Shown: positions 12,090 to 22,764 of the stretch, piece after piece
Position numbering within the stretch: the stretch's first letter is position 1
Layout of the letters: each line of letters starts with the position of its first letter
Source of the DNA: Amoebophrya sp. A120
Taxonomy: Eukaryota; Sar; Dinophyceae; Syndiniales; Amoebophryaceae
NCBI GenBank assembly: GCA_905178155.1
Contig: CAJINV010000003.1
Span: 5,029,700-5,093,699, forward strand
Reading direction: 5' to 3'
DNA: 64,000 nucleotides
Made by a program: the position numbers and the translations under genes
Notes under the pieces: generated by a model
What the model was told of the DNA's origin: nothing
The model's database searches: none
What the model saw: only the letters and a program-made list of their open reading frames with translations

Positions 12090-12698
12090 TTCTCGTGGGG
12101 TGGTCGTGGTGTAGTTGATGCTAACTTGTTTCCATATATGTGTACGACATGATTTAGAGAAGACAGTCGTACTTCGTTACTTTCTCATCATAGTTAACTC
12201 AAGGATGCTCGTTCGAGAGGACAGGTCGCCTGGTACTGGTTCGTTCATCTTTCCGTGTAATGTACAAACGCATGTCACATGAAAAGCTAGTCGAATAGCC
12301 AAAATGATCACATCCAAGTGTGAGTGGCTTATTTCGATCGTCTACCCATCAAAAGCAAACAACTATTTTGACTCATCCATCTGTTTCTTTGTACACTATG
12401 TGGCTGATCGATTTTTTCTCGTTCGATCTTCATCATTTAAAACTTTTCCGAATGAGTGCGTTGCGGCAAAGTCGGAACTGCCGATCCGGTAAGTAACTGG
12501 ATCCACCAGAACAACTGAGGGTGTTTTCCACGTTGGATGAATTTGCGGGAATGTGAATTGACTGTCGAGGATACATCACTCCATCTTTATTTTTTCAACG
12601 CTGTGTCGCTAGATAAATCAGAATCTGCACAGTGCTGTCGCTTTTTGCATTGGCAAAATATCAACCTTATTTTCACATTGGCCGCAAACTTACGCATC
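12090..12698. other. Intergenic, no gene seen
   Basis: About 600 bp of mixed composition between two minus-strand dioxygenase genes. Open frames here are short and lack coding character. It must hold the 5' region of the AlkB gene and the 3' end of the UBA-hydroxylase gene. Confidence 0.5.
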
Positions 12699-14159
12699 TC
12701 ATTTCATGTCCGCGATGAGAGGCAGCTTTTTGACGTCCAGGTCGAGAAACCACATCGTTAAAGCCGTCCGCTCGCGATACGCCCGCCTTACTTCGTGCGG
12801 TACCAGATCCGCTCGGAAGCACGCCATCGTGCCAAATTCCGGGGCAATATCTACGTGCGGTGATTCCGGACTGGTGAAGGCATCGCAGGAAGTGGAAGAG
12901 GACGACAAACTGTTCCCGTCACCGGTGGGGCCGGTGTAGGCGCGCAGCTGCCCCCCGTCCCTTTCGACGTCCCACGGCTCCGCTTCACAGTCGTCAGACA
13001 GGTACAAGATAACCGTGAGCGCCCGGTGGTTCAGGTGGCACTCATTGTCCCGGTGCGTCACATAGCGCGCCCCGTTTCCCGGGTACCGCGCCACCATCGC
13101 ACGAGCTGGCCGCAGCAGCGTGCTCTGGTGTTTATTTTTCCGCTCGTAATATCCCCACTCTCGCCACTGCTGCACTGCGAAAACCTCCATCCACCTTGCT
13201 GCCTCTTGCAACGCCGGAAACTTCATGCTCGTCACGGAGCTGCTACAACCACTCGCGGTGGAACTTGGTAAATCAATCCAGCAGATGGCATCGTCCCGGC
13301 CCTTCACGACTTCGTTCGTAGTACCCGCTAACTTTTTTCGGAACGTCAGCCGCTCCAAGTCGTCCTTCAACTGCGCGCGCAGCCCGTGAAAAACGGAACG
13401 AAACGAGCGGTAAGCCGCAAGGCAACCCTCGACGTAATGCGAAGCGACGGCAGAGCCGCAGTGGAGTTCTTTCGGAATTTTGTTGTCTATGGCCTCTGAG
13501 GTCCCCGTCAGTCGCCGAGGCACGGTGCTGCGAAAGAGCTCTAAAGCGAAGTCAGAAATGGGCTCCAGGGCGAGTGTTCCGTCGCGCTTCCAAGTCCCCA
13601 CCGCGGGCAAGGCGGCGGCCAGCCGTGTTCGCACAAATCTTTTTTCTTCGCCAGAACTTCTCGTTGCGGGCTGCAATGTTCCAGGCGTTCGACCCTCAAG
13701 CTGCTCCTGCGCGGCGCGGCGCGCCAAAGTGTCTACCGCGTCGGCCGGTCCGAACAGCAGGAGCTTGCGATCCGGGCCCTTCCAGAGACGAAGACCATCT
13801 TCCCAGTCGCAGATTTCGGTCTCTGCATCAACGTAGGAGCGCCAGACAGCCGTGTCCTCTTCGTTGCAGATCTCGTTGGTAGTTGCCTGTGGTTCATCCT
13901 GCTCCTTTCCGGCCTGACTAGCCACGCCCTCGGTGCGGCGCCGCTTGGGTGCATCTTCGCCAGAATTGCCGGCTTGCTCAGCGCTGGCTGATATTTTGGC
14001 TTGCTCTTTCTCCAGCATATCAAGGGCAGCATCAAAGTCATACCGCGCCTCGCGCAATGCCCTTCCTGCCGCCTTTGGGCCAAATCCCATCCCAACTAGC
14101 AGTTCCACTTGGTCGCAGCCAGACTCACTGCTGCTATCTTCGTCGGAAGAACGAGTCAT
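12699..14159 (-). CDS. UBA domain + EGLN/PHD-type prolyl 4-hydroxylase
   Basis: Single-exon protein of 486 residues. Residues about 15-55 (VELLVGMGFGPKAAGRALRE... DFDAALDMLE) form a UBA domain with the MGF loop. Residues about 350-475 match the HIF prolyl-hydroxylase (EGLN/PHD) double-stranded beta-helix: ARYPGNGARYVTHRDNE, LTVILYLSDD, GGQLRAYTG, DIAPEFGTMACFRADLVPHE and RTALTMWFLD. Iron ligands are H369, D371 and H455; R464 would bind 2-oxoglutarate. All are intact, so activity is expected. The family hydroxylates prolines in HIF-alpha in animals, and Skp1 or ribosomal protein S23 in protists and fungi by related enzymes. The UBA suggests recruitment to ubiquitin or ubiquitinated partners. 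Residues about 60-340 are less conserved. Confidence 0.88.
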   Translation of the reverse strand: MTRSSDEDSSSESGCDQVELLVGMGFGPKAAGRALREARYDFDAALDMLEKEQAKISASAEQAGNSGEDAPKRRRTEGVASQAGKEQDEPQATTNEICNEEDTAVWRSYVDAETEICDWEDGLRLWKGPDRKLLLFGPADAVDTLARRAAQEQLEGRTPGTLQPATRSSGEEKRFVRTRLAAALPAVGTWKRDGTLALEPISDFALELFRSTVPRRLTGTSEAIDNKIPKELHCGSAVASHYVEGCLAAYRSFRSVFHGLRAQLKDDLERLTFRKKLAGTTNEVVKGRDDAICWIDLPSSTASGCSSSVTSMKFPALQEAARWMEVFAVQQWREWGYYERKNKHQSTLLRPARAMVARYPGNGARYVTHRDNECHLNHRALTVILYLSDDCEAEPWDVERDGGQLRAYTGPTGDGNSLSSSSTSCDAFTSPESPHVDIAPEFGTMACFRADLVPHEVRRAYRERTALTMWFLDLDVKKLPLIADMK

Positions 14160-14948
14160 GTTTCAGGGACGATAAAGCACTACTATTTTACTTCTCGGTC
14201 GCACGGGCCAGTCAATATTTCTTCTGCACAATGGACAATTGCGGTGGTGATACTGTGGCTTTCTTGCTAAGAGAAACTACTAGGTAATACATAGACAGCA
14301 CATTGCAGTCCTAGGACACCCAGTACCAACCGCATCCGCTCGTCCCCTGCCTTCCGTTATTTATCCAACAGGAGAAATAAAAGCAGAAATTAAAGTGTAG
14401 CCTGTGGCCGATGCAGCAAGATCCTTTACCTTCTTTATTTTCTGACCCCGATTATAGTAGGAAGTACCGAAAAATTTGGATCCTTAGATTTGCTGTCTCT
14501 CGGTTGGATCTATGTTCATCTCAGACACAGTTGTTTTGCTGCCACTGAATTGAAGGCTCATCGCATTTTACTAGAAGATCAAGGAAGGATCTACACCGTG
14601 ATCGTGCTTTCACTTTGTGCTGTCGGAGGGTACGCTGTGTCTCTGTCGCTTTCATCATCTTTCACTTTTGAGGACCCCTTCGTGACTCCCACCAAATACA
14701 CTCACGACCGAAGATCGGATAAATCCACCTCATCGGTGAACGTAGACCTACTATCACGCACTCCTTTGTTGAATGATCTCCAGTGGCGGGTCGTGCCAAG
14801 AGGATCGCTTTGCAAATGTTTTCCCCCCGAACAAGGATGTGTATATCGTTGTTCAAACTACATCTGCAGTGTCGCTGGTGACTGGGTGTTAGTTTTGTTT
14901 CATTCGGAGAACCTAAGAGCGAAACGGGTGCATTGGAAAAGCCTGTTT
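14160..14948. other. Intergenic, no confident gene
   Basis: A 153-codon plus-strand open frame (14490-14951) exists but opposes all neighbours and has no recognisable domain or splice context. I treat it as chance. Confidence 0.4.
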
Positions 14949-15225
14949 TAGTGGGCATTCGTCAAGTTCTCTTTCGTCCTCTTTAGTAGACATTCATACA
15001 GTGATTGCATTTCATGCCTGAAAAAAGTTCTCTTACGTATAGATACAGTTCCGTGCGCCGGTTCCGAGGTGAAACTCGAGTTCATCTTCAGCGGGTAAAG
15101 TTGGACACACGTCGTGCCCGGTACCCGCAAGCGGTGCTCCAGACAGCTCCTTGCTGGCCCGCAGCAAGCAATTCAGCGCCACCGCGTATGTGTTCGCCAC
15201 AAACTCAGTGCTGTCCGGAAGCTCG
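14949..15225 (-). CDS. Possible 3' exon pair of an unidentified minus-strand gene
   Basis: From about 15225 down to 15038 one minus frame reads as plausible protein (TEFVANTYAVALNCLLRASK, then AEDELEFHLGTGARNC) and ends at AC|GTAAGAG. Only 19 bases later comes TTTTTTCAG|GC, after which a second frame codes HEMQSLYECLLKRTKENLTN and stops at 14949. No in-frame ATG is seen, so a further upstream exon would be needed, perhaps in 15240-15580. It may instead be a fragment or chance; no family is recognised. Confidence 0.3.
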
Positions 15226-15587
15226 GTGAAATTGTTCAGTAAAGTTCACAAACTACTGTATTTGGACAATAGCATTAACGAGTAAGCAAAAGCCTTTTAG
15301 TTAAATTATCACCAGGAAAAAGTTCACGAAGCGAAAAGCGAAAGCCCGTAGCGTGTGGCTCTAAGCCAAAGCCGAAAAAGAAAGATTTAGAATCTGAAGA
15401 AGATATTGCGCAAATACCCTTCGTGTGCAAGTAAGAATTTTAACAGTGTGTCATTGACAATAAGTGTCTGTTTGAAAAGATTATTCACGAATTGTAAAGT
15501 TGAGCAAGCTTTTTTCAGATCAGGCTAGCCCGTCAGTTGTAAAAGCAAGTCGTTGTTGTAGTGTTTTTCGAGAGCGAAAAGTTGCTC

Positions 15588-18500
15588 TTACGGCTCTTTG
15601 AGCTTGATGACCTTTTGTGCTCCCGCGGGATTGTTCATGTTCTCGACCACCTCCAGTACAATCACGATAGCGTCCTGACTGATTTCGCTCTGCCACTCCG
15701 CAAAGAAAAGGTCAATCCAAAATAGGCCGTCACTTGAAGACCCGTCAAACACCTTGATGCCTTCGCAAACTCGTCCGATAGACACTTCGTACCTGAAAAA
15801 TGGAGGCTCTTTAATGAATCACGATGCGAAAAAATCAATACAAAACGATGCGTAAAAACAATCAACCGCACGTCAGAAAGATCATTTGAAGATCGTCATG
15901 CATTCACACACACGTGCGGGGCGCTTTGTTGGCGTTGAAGATGTTGAGCACAGTCACATGCAGAAGAATTGATTAAAATCAACAGCAGTACTTGAATCGA
16001 CTGCCCTTGGGGGCGAAGAAGCGCACCGCGGAGACGCCTTCCTGGTAGATTCGGTTGTCCAGGCCCTCGGGGTAAAAGTCCATGCGCAAATCCGGTACGG
16101 AATTGAGTCGGAAGGACTCGGATCGGATTACGGGCACGTTGTTCGTGTTGCCGAGTTTCTTCGCGATGTTTTCGATGCGCCACTCCAGCTTGGTCGGTTG
16201 CATCGCTTGCAGGATGTTCGTGATCTTTTTGGTTGCATCCTCGTTCCAATGGTCCTGTTCGTCCACGAAGGCTTGATAGTCCCCCGCAAACGTCTTCATG
16301 TTCTTCGTAATCGTATTCTTCGCGCTGTCCAGAAGCAGCAGGCCCTCCTTGAGCCCTTGGTGCTCGTGTTGCAGCAAAGATATCTGTTGTAAGGGGTTCT
16401 ATAATTTTCACATTGGTGCACGCTCGAAAGGAAAATTTCCTCGGTTTCAATGTTCTGGGAACCTAAGAACCCGGGCTGTTAGAGAGCTGCGCTGTACTAA
16501 ATGTCAACTTCAAAAAGTCAACTACACCAGCTGGTGGTCAAAACTTTTTACATGTCTGCCGTTTTGATTTATGAAGTCCCCCAGCTCCTTCTGTAGTATG
16601 TTGAGCATCTTGGTGGACGCGAGATAGCCCTCCTCCGTTTTCTGCGAATCTAGCCGGAATTCGAGCTTCGCCTGCACCAGTGCCTTACCAAACTCCTGCT
16701 CGAACTCTTATCGTAAGGAAAAATCCCCCCTCCCCATATCGAAAAGGAAATTTGTGATGCTGGATTTCCGTACACAAATTCTCGCTGTCTTGCAGTAAGG
16801 CATCGCAGCCAGATCCTCAGGCTAGGCAGGGGTGTTTGGGTCTAGCTATTTCGCATTACAAACGGCTGCCCCCTAGGCCAAAAAGCATGCCAAATCGCTT
16901 CCATAATGGCCCGGAAGACGCTGCGTTTGTCTTCTTGCAAGACAGACGTGATTTGTGGTCTCAAATCAGCAACACAAATCTTCGGAGCGATACCGTTTCG
17001 ATATGGGGAGGGGGGATTTTTCCTTTTGATAACTCTGTTACGCGCTTCTGGTGCACCTCGACAAATTCGTCGAACTGCCCCTTGGTCACATCGTGCTTCG
17101 CGTTTACGACGCCGAGACCTGGAAGAGACAGAAATCCGGTGGTAAAACTAGCCGTCGCTTACGCTTTGATAAAAATTGGCCGCCCAACATTAAGATCAAA
17201 ACGGGCAAATGCTGATAGCAACAATAAACCACATTTGGCTATTATATACCGTTTGCGAGGGTCTCTACTTCTGAGGCCAGGCCTGCGCGCGCGTCTTCTA
17301 GCTCTAGTATGTCGGCCTTCTCCCCTTCTATTTTTCCGCAGAGGGATTTTATTTCCGACAACCGGAGCTCCAGAAGCTGTGTTGAAATTGAAACATGCAC
17401 AGTGATGACAATCAATGTACCAACGTCGGTTCTTCACGACAAAGCATGCAGACATTTTACGAAAAAGAAAGGAGAAGACACGCACCAGTTCACGTCTGAG
17501 TCAACGACCTACAAGAACCCCTTTTTACCTTATCCAGCTCCTCGTTGAAAATTTTTCTTCGGGCTTCTATATTGGTGATGTCTTGCCTGACTCTAGTGTC
17601 CAATCGTCGTATTGTCTGGTCCGTGCTGGCGGCGTCTGCGTCTATTCTGGTAAGGAGCTCATGGTGCATTTTGTCTCGCGCAGCATTGGCGGCCTCTAGC
17701 TCGCTTTCTAGTTTCGAGCATCGCGTCGCCCTGTTGTTTTTTTGCAATGGTCTTCTTCTACACTCAGGGTCTTCTCCGAGCGACTGGTCGAGGTGGACAC
17801 ACAAAATTTGATGAAAACGCTCCAGGCAAAGCCAAACGCAAAATGAATAATACAGCTTATCGACTGTTTCCTGGAACTTGGCCACGTCAACTTTCTCGGT
17901 CTTTAGTCGTGCGACGTCCCGCGAAGAATCGCTTACACTTTCCTGTGGTACGTTTGATTTTCGAGGAAATTCACTCAAGAGACTTAACGCATCAACTGAG
18001 ACTTTTTCACAAAAAGTAGAATGGAAAGAATTGACAGCGTCAGTGGGCTTTCATAATATGTACAACCGCCCATCCGCCCCGGGTAAATATACGTCATACC
18101 TTGACGGTGGCGAAGCCCTTCTTTATGCTTTCGACCCACTGGTTTCGCTGTGCTTCGTTTTCGTCGTTACCGTCCGCTATTTTTGTAACGGTGGCTGAAA
18201 CCTTGCTGAGCTGATTTGTGAGCTGTGCTACTTCCACTTGCAGGCCTCGCTCAACTTCCTCCAGCCGCTCCCCAGTTTCCGCGCTGCCTTTCTCCAGTTC
18301 CGTGATTTTTGTCTCTATGCTGCTTCGCCTGTTGTGTGGAGGTCACGAGAAATTTCATCAATTGCCAGTGCAAATGCACAACAACCAACACAAACGCAGG
18401 TCATTCAATGAATGAATCATGCATCCTCGCACCAAAAACGCAGTAGAGGCCGCTAACAAATAGGGAGCAGTACGTTTCTGCGAGCGATTTCTCGATTTCG

Positions 18501-19165
18501 GCCATGAAACGCTTAGTGTTCATTTCGATTGGCTGCAAGCTTGCGAGGAGTTCATCGGTTGTCCGCTTTGTCTCTTGTTTGAAATCTTCGAGCTTCTTCT
18601 CCATCAGATTCGCGTTTTTTCGAAGGTCTCGGTTCTCCAGCTCGAGTTGGTCTACGTGATCTTTTTTCATCACCCGCTTCTGTCGCTGTTGCTCCTGCTC
18701 CCGGGCTGCTATGCTTTTGTGCACCTGAGTGTCCATATTACCATGATGATCACGTTTCCAAATGATGTTTTCCATTTCTCCTGCAGCTAGGTGATGCATG
18801 TGCAGCAGCTTTCCACCTCCTCTTCCACTTCACAACATTGAGAAACACACAGGATATAAATACCCCACAAAAACTTTTACCTCTATTGTTGGATATGCCA
18901 CCGGCGTTTCGGCGAAAAATTGTTCGGTGACCGCATCGTCCGTGAGCGGAATTTTTCTCCCATTTTCCACTGCCACCAAAGAATAGTCTCCTCTTGGTAC
19001 GTCAGAAAAAGAAAGGACGTGCCCGAGCAGTGTGCCTAGGTTCCTCTCTTTCTGGAAACTCGGGAAGGTTATTGTTCCGCAAAGTCTCTTCTCCGAGTCC
19101 TCGCCATCGACCATGAAGGTTCGGAACCCCTTTCCGCCTTCCCTTTCGCCGCCCTGTTCCGCCAT
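15588..19165 (-). CDS. Multi-exon coiled-coil protein with MATH-like C-terminal domain
   Basis: About ten exons, approximately 19165-18870, 18795-18455, 18336-18101, 18050-17835, 17735-17529, 17376-17250, 17118-17037, 16708-16552, 16383-15992 and 15792-15588. Most junctions are GT-AG and keep frame (for example 17529 to 17376, 17250 to 17118, 15992 to 15792); the first junction is unresolved. The start MAEQGGEREGG opens a compact N-terminal domain (about 95 residues). The middle is heptad-rich coiled coil (ELENRDLRKNANLMEKKLED, LESELEAANAARDKMHHELL, LLELRLSEIKSLCGKIEGEK). The C-terminus (LRMDFYPEG... GVSAVRFFAPKGSRFKYEVS... LFWIDLFFAEW) has the strand pattern of MATH/TRAF-like sandwiches in alveolate proteins; that is inference. 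The intron at 16709-17036 is a TIR element. Role unknown; an oligomeric scaffold is likely. Confidence 0.65.
16703..17036. mobile_element. Introner-like element: 30-bp TIRs, 6-bp direct repeat, acts as intron
   Basis: AAGGAAAAATCCCCCCTCCC continuing to 16744 is repeated as an exact inverted copy at 16996-17025 (30 bp arms). The direct repeat AACTCT flanks it (16703-16708 and 17031-17036). Read on the minus strand, removal of the element plus one repeat joins ...RVTE to FEQE... in frame. A GT-AG alternative (donor CGC|GTAACA, acceptor AAGAG|TTC) also keeps frame, so the exact junction is open. Confidence 0.8.
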
Positions 19166-19970
19166 TTTCTTTAGTTATAACGGTGCAAGTGCGTCTGTTT
19201 GGTTGCAGCAAGCTGCAACCTGCGGACGTGGTTTTCTGACGGAACAAATTAATCTCGACGGATGAATTGCGACTGGTGGGTGTAGCTCTGTGCCCCGCGC
19301 CGGCCTTCCCGGTCGTCCTACGAGTCGTCCAATTACAGCAACAGGGGCCCCTCCGCCTGTCAAGCTGCCCGCAGCTCGAATAGGGTGGTCGTACCTTGTT
19401 CCAAAGAACTTCTACCCTTGCTCTTTTCTACGGCGGCCAGGCCAACGCGCAAGGCCGATGCAGAGCCATCATGGGCAGAGCTTTCAGAGGGTCTTACAGC
19501 TACCGGCAAGCATCTTTCTATGCTCGCATCTAGTACATCTGGTGCCCCCACAGAGGGACCTATCTTTGTTCATGGGAAACAGACACAGTTCTTCCAGAAG
19601 TAGCTCTAAAAGCATGTGCGGTGGTGGAAGTAGCTCTCCGACGATAAGGAACTTGCTCATGCATTCAACAATGCACACGACGACCAAGCGCAAAAGCGCG
19701 CACGATTGCTCTAAACGAAAAGGCGAATCTCTCGTCCGATGCGCTATTCCATGTTCGATTTGGGCCTCAAATCACGCCCTCGTAGATAGAATCATACGAA
19801 ATCGAATTCCAGCTGCGACAAAAACATGGCTGACGCCCGTGCGCTCGTGGACGAGGCGAGAGTGTGAAGATGAAGAATCGTCTTCAAAATTGGCTGCGAA
19901 TTTCTTATTTGAAAGGATTCAATTAGTTATGTTGTCGTGCTGCACGCTAGTCAGCGGTGTATTCCATCGA
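19166..19970. other. Mostly unassigned; one possible minus-strand exon at 19550-19394
   Basis: On the minus strand, after AAAGATAG|GTCCC, a frame of about 55 codons (DVLDASIERCLPVAV... ALRVGLAAVEKSKG) runs to a GTACGA donor. It looks coding but I cannot connect it to a start or a neighbour. A 265-codon plus-strand frame (19290-20087) opposes the local gene direction and overlaps the J-domain exon; I do not call it. Confidence 0.3.
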
Positions 19971-19975
19971 GGCTC

Positions 19976-20200
19976 TTATTTATCGCACTTAATCGCTTTC
20001 TTGCGTTCCTCCAAAAGGTTCTGCAGCACGCGAAATGCACCCTCGCGATATTCGACGCAGTACGTTCCACTGTACCGATCAGGATGAAAATCAAGGGAAA
20101 CGCGTCGGTACGCGCGTCGCAGGCTCGCACACGTGTCCGATCGCAAGAACTTCTGCCAATGCGACCCGCTTGTCTCGACGGACTGTGAATTGTGGTCGGA
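19976..20200 (-). CDS. J-domain (DnaJ-like) exon
   Basis: The minus frame reads ...SHWQKFLRSDTCASLRRAYR, RVSLDFHPDRYSG, then EGAFRVLQNLLEERKKAIK and a TAA at 19976-19978. It has the helix II pattern, the invariant HPD tripeptide and a helix III with a conserved-type Phe. Helix I is poor and helix IV absent. Acceptor CACAG|TCC near 20193 fits phase 0. It probably belongs to the upstream membrane protein; otherwise it is a small J-protein whose first exon I cannot see. Confidence 0.6.
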   Translation of the reverse strand, partial: SDHNSQSVETSGSHWQKFLRSDTCASLRRAYRRVSLDFHPDRYSGTYCVEYREGAFRVLQNLLEERKKAIKCDK

Positions 20201-22088
20201 TATTCCATTACAGAACGTTGTATCTTTGAAACAGATTGATGAAACTACTTCACCATGAATTTACGAAACTTCAACTTTCATCTCCGTAGACCACCAATAC
20301 AACAAGTACCTCTAGCACCCGGGTTCCGATGTGCCAGCGCAGGTAGTCCTCGAGATCTTTGAAGTCGCAGCTGTGCAACCAATCGCGCGTCCACTCTAGC
20401 ACTTTTCGGACAGGGTAGCTGTATTTCGTGAGCGGGTGTCGGTACCGCGCGGCCTCTTCCCGTTTCTCCCTGCGGCGCCGCCGCTTTGCCGCTGCTTCTT
20501 CTCGTTCTTTCAACATTTTTTCCTCGTTCTCCTGTGCCTGTAGTACCTGGTTCGCCGCGTCCTGGCTTGTCGTGCTCGACTCCTCGTTGTCAGTTCCCGA
20601 GAGCACCCTGCCATGATCTCCACTGAGCGACGTGTTGAAGGCAATCTTGATCGATTCATTCTCCTTTCCCAGGCTCCAGTCTTTATCGACGCCTGCAGCC
20701 GCAGCCATGTGCAAAATGCGCTGCCGCGCCTCGGCGTCCTGTCTCGCTTGAGTTCTTTTGCTGTCGGCTGCAGAAGTGGGTTCTTCTTCTTCCTCCTCCT
20801 CCTCGTCCTCGTTGGCAAGAGCGGACGCAGATGAAGATGTTGGCTCTGCCGTATTTTTTAATACAGACGCCGACGTTATCCCTTTGACATTCTCCGACGT
20901 CGCACCTTTATTTCCCGCTGTCTCTACTGCGTCCTGCTCCGTTTCATCTTCGTCTGCAGGACTTTCTGGTTGACCCAATTTCCACAGGTCCACCGCCGGG
21001 TCCGGGGCCGACCGCAGGAACTTGAGAATCTTTCGCGACACGATCGCAGGGGCCAGGTCGGTTGGGACAAGACTTCGCAGCAGTTGCACCAGCACCCGGT
21101 CGGGTGTATGGATAAAGCTTTCCAGTGAAAAAACGAATTGTTGTTCCGACGGTGCGTCAAGCTTGCTCTTGTGGGATGTAGAAGTTGTACTAGTCACTCC
21201 GGTTTTCTTCTGTGTCTCCTCATCCAGAAACCCGACCCCTGTCCACACCGCGTCACGCAGCGTCAAGACGCAGCGCCGCCGCACGCGCTGGACCTGGAGG
21301 AGCAATGCGACCGGCGGGGCAACGACATAATTCAAAGTGCTGTCATAATTCCCCGCCGTCATGCGGAGTGCGTCTTCCAGTACTACCCCGTCGAGCGCCA
21401 GAGGGGACCAGATCACGGCCTCAAACGCAAACAGCGCAGCGATCCCGCGCCGAAAGAACTTACGCGCCCGGCAGACCCGTTGAGCAAACCGCTCGTGCGA
21501 GGACGGCGTGCGAGGCACGTAGGACCCTGAAGACGCGGTCATCGCACCGAAGACAATTCGTGTGTAGAGTTCTAACGCCGTGAAAAACACGATGGCCACG
21601 CCGAACGTTTCTTCTTCCAGCCAGGAACGGGCACAGGTCCACACGGCGAGCAGAAACGCGTGCAGCGCCAGTCGCTTCGGGACGAAAAAGTAAACCAGCA
21701 GCAACGCGCGCACTGGCTTCACACTGTGCACGAAATCACCCTGCCCGAATTTGTGCAGAGCCCGCACAATGACGTAAAACTCGGCCGCCAACATCACCGC
21801 AAACATCAAACGCGCCAGAAACACGAGCGCGAGCGCGAAGTCGCTGGGGCTTTTAGCTAAAGTTTTGCTGCCCATACTTTTCTCTGTTCGTGGCCCAACC
21901 GCTGGGGCGTCGATGCGAAAGGGCGGGGTCGCGTTTTTCGGTCTGTCTCCGACCTCCTTTCCGTGGGGTGCGCTGGTTGGCTTTAAACTTGAACCGATCG
22001 CGCCCCGCTGACGAAGCGTCGGCGGACGGACGGAAACGGCTGGAACAGGCATAATTTGGCTTTGGTCAAATTGAAAATAATAAAGCAA
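19976..22088 (-). CDS. Multi-span membrane protein, probably with a C-terminal J-domain exon
   Basis: The main exon (22088-20271) codes for 605 residues. An alternative start MPVPAVS lies at 22052. Residues about 80-310 hold several hydrophobic spans (FALALVFLARLMFAVMLAAE, ALLLVYFFVPKRLALHAFLL, a FGVAIVFFTALEL segment). A disordered acidic middle follows (a run of nine or ten Glu/Asp near residue 430), then a basic helix (KEREEAAAKRRRRREKREEA) and a final amphipathic stretch. About 80 bp downstream a separate frame codes SLRRAYRRVSLDFHPDRYSG and ends at 19978: a J-domain helix II with the HPD motif. Joining the two is my inference (short intron near 20190-20275; several in-frame donor and acceptor pairs). 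Membrane J-proteins recruit Hsp70 to a membrane. The membrane part is not recognised. Confidence 0.55.
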
Positions 22089-22764
22089 TTTCTACAGCAC
22101 TGATGAGTCCTCCAAAATCCATCGGTCCGCAAAATCAAATGAGAAAACTTATTCCGCCCTTGTCACTCCGCTCTCCATGTTGAAACTCACTACTCCCACT
22201 CGACGGGCGCAGGAAGTTTGGCGTCGAAAAAACTGTGTTGTCGTTGTGGAGAACACTTCTGCGCAGAACCGCCCCACTGCTACTTGCATCAAAAAGGATA
22301 TTCGCTGTGGTGCTGGCAGCATGCTGCGATGTACGAAGCATAGATGGTCTATCAGGAGCCCATCACGTAAAAAGGTTCCATACCAAAAACCAAAATCTAT
22401 CAGAGGCCAGCAGGCCATGCCATGCCTGCATTTTCTATCAAAACGAACGAAAGGACATTCACTCTCCGGTGCGACGTGCTATTTGTTTCATTTCTTTTTG
22501 CAAGTATGAAAAGCCCTAGGAAAAGTAATTCACGATTGTACAGAACTAGATTACAGGTGCAACACTTGCTAGAATTTTCGTTAGTTTGATATTGTGACAA
22601 ATCATTCATTGCGACACTTACTTCATTCATTGCGACACTGACTAGAACTTGAATACTCACGACTTATAGGTGAACAAAGTGAAATAGTTATAGTACTTGA
22701 TCTTACAAAAGTTCTTGCAGTCATTTACTCAGAGAATAAAATCTTGTGTGCGGTTTCCTATCCC
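22089..22764. other. Intergenic, no gene seen
   Basis: AT-rich stretch between the channel and the membrane protein. Contains a near-repeat of TTCATTGCGACAC (around 22605 and 22625). No supported coding exon. Confidence 0.45.

Noticed and set aside
14490-14951. 153-codon plus-strand frame
   Set aside because: It opposes all neighbours and shows no domain, repeat or splice support.
19290-20087. 265-codon plus-strand frame
   Set aside because: It opposes the gene block, has no domain, and overlaps a minus-strand J-domain exon with the HPD motif.
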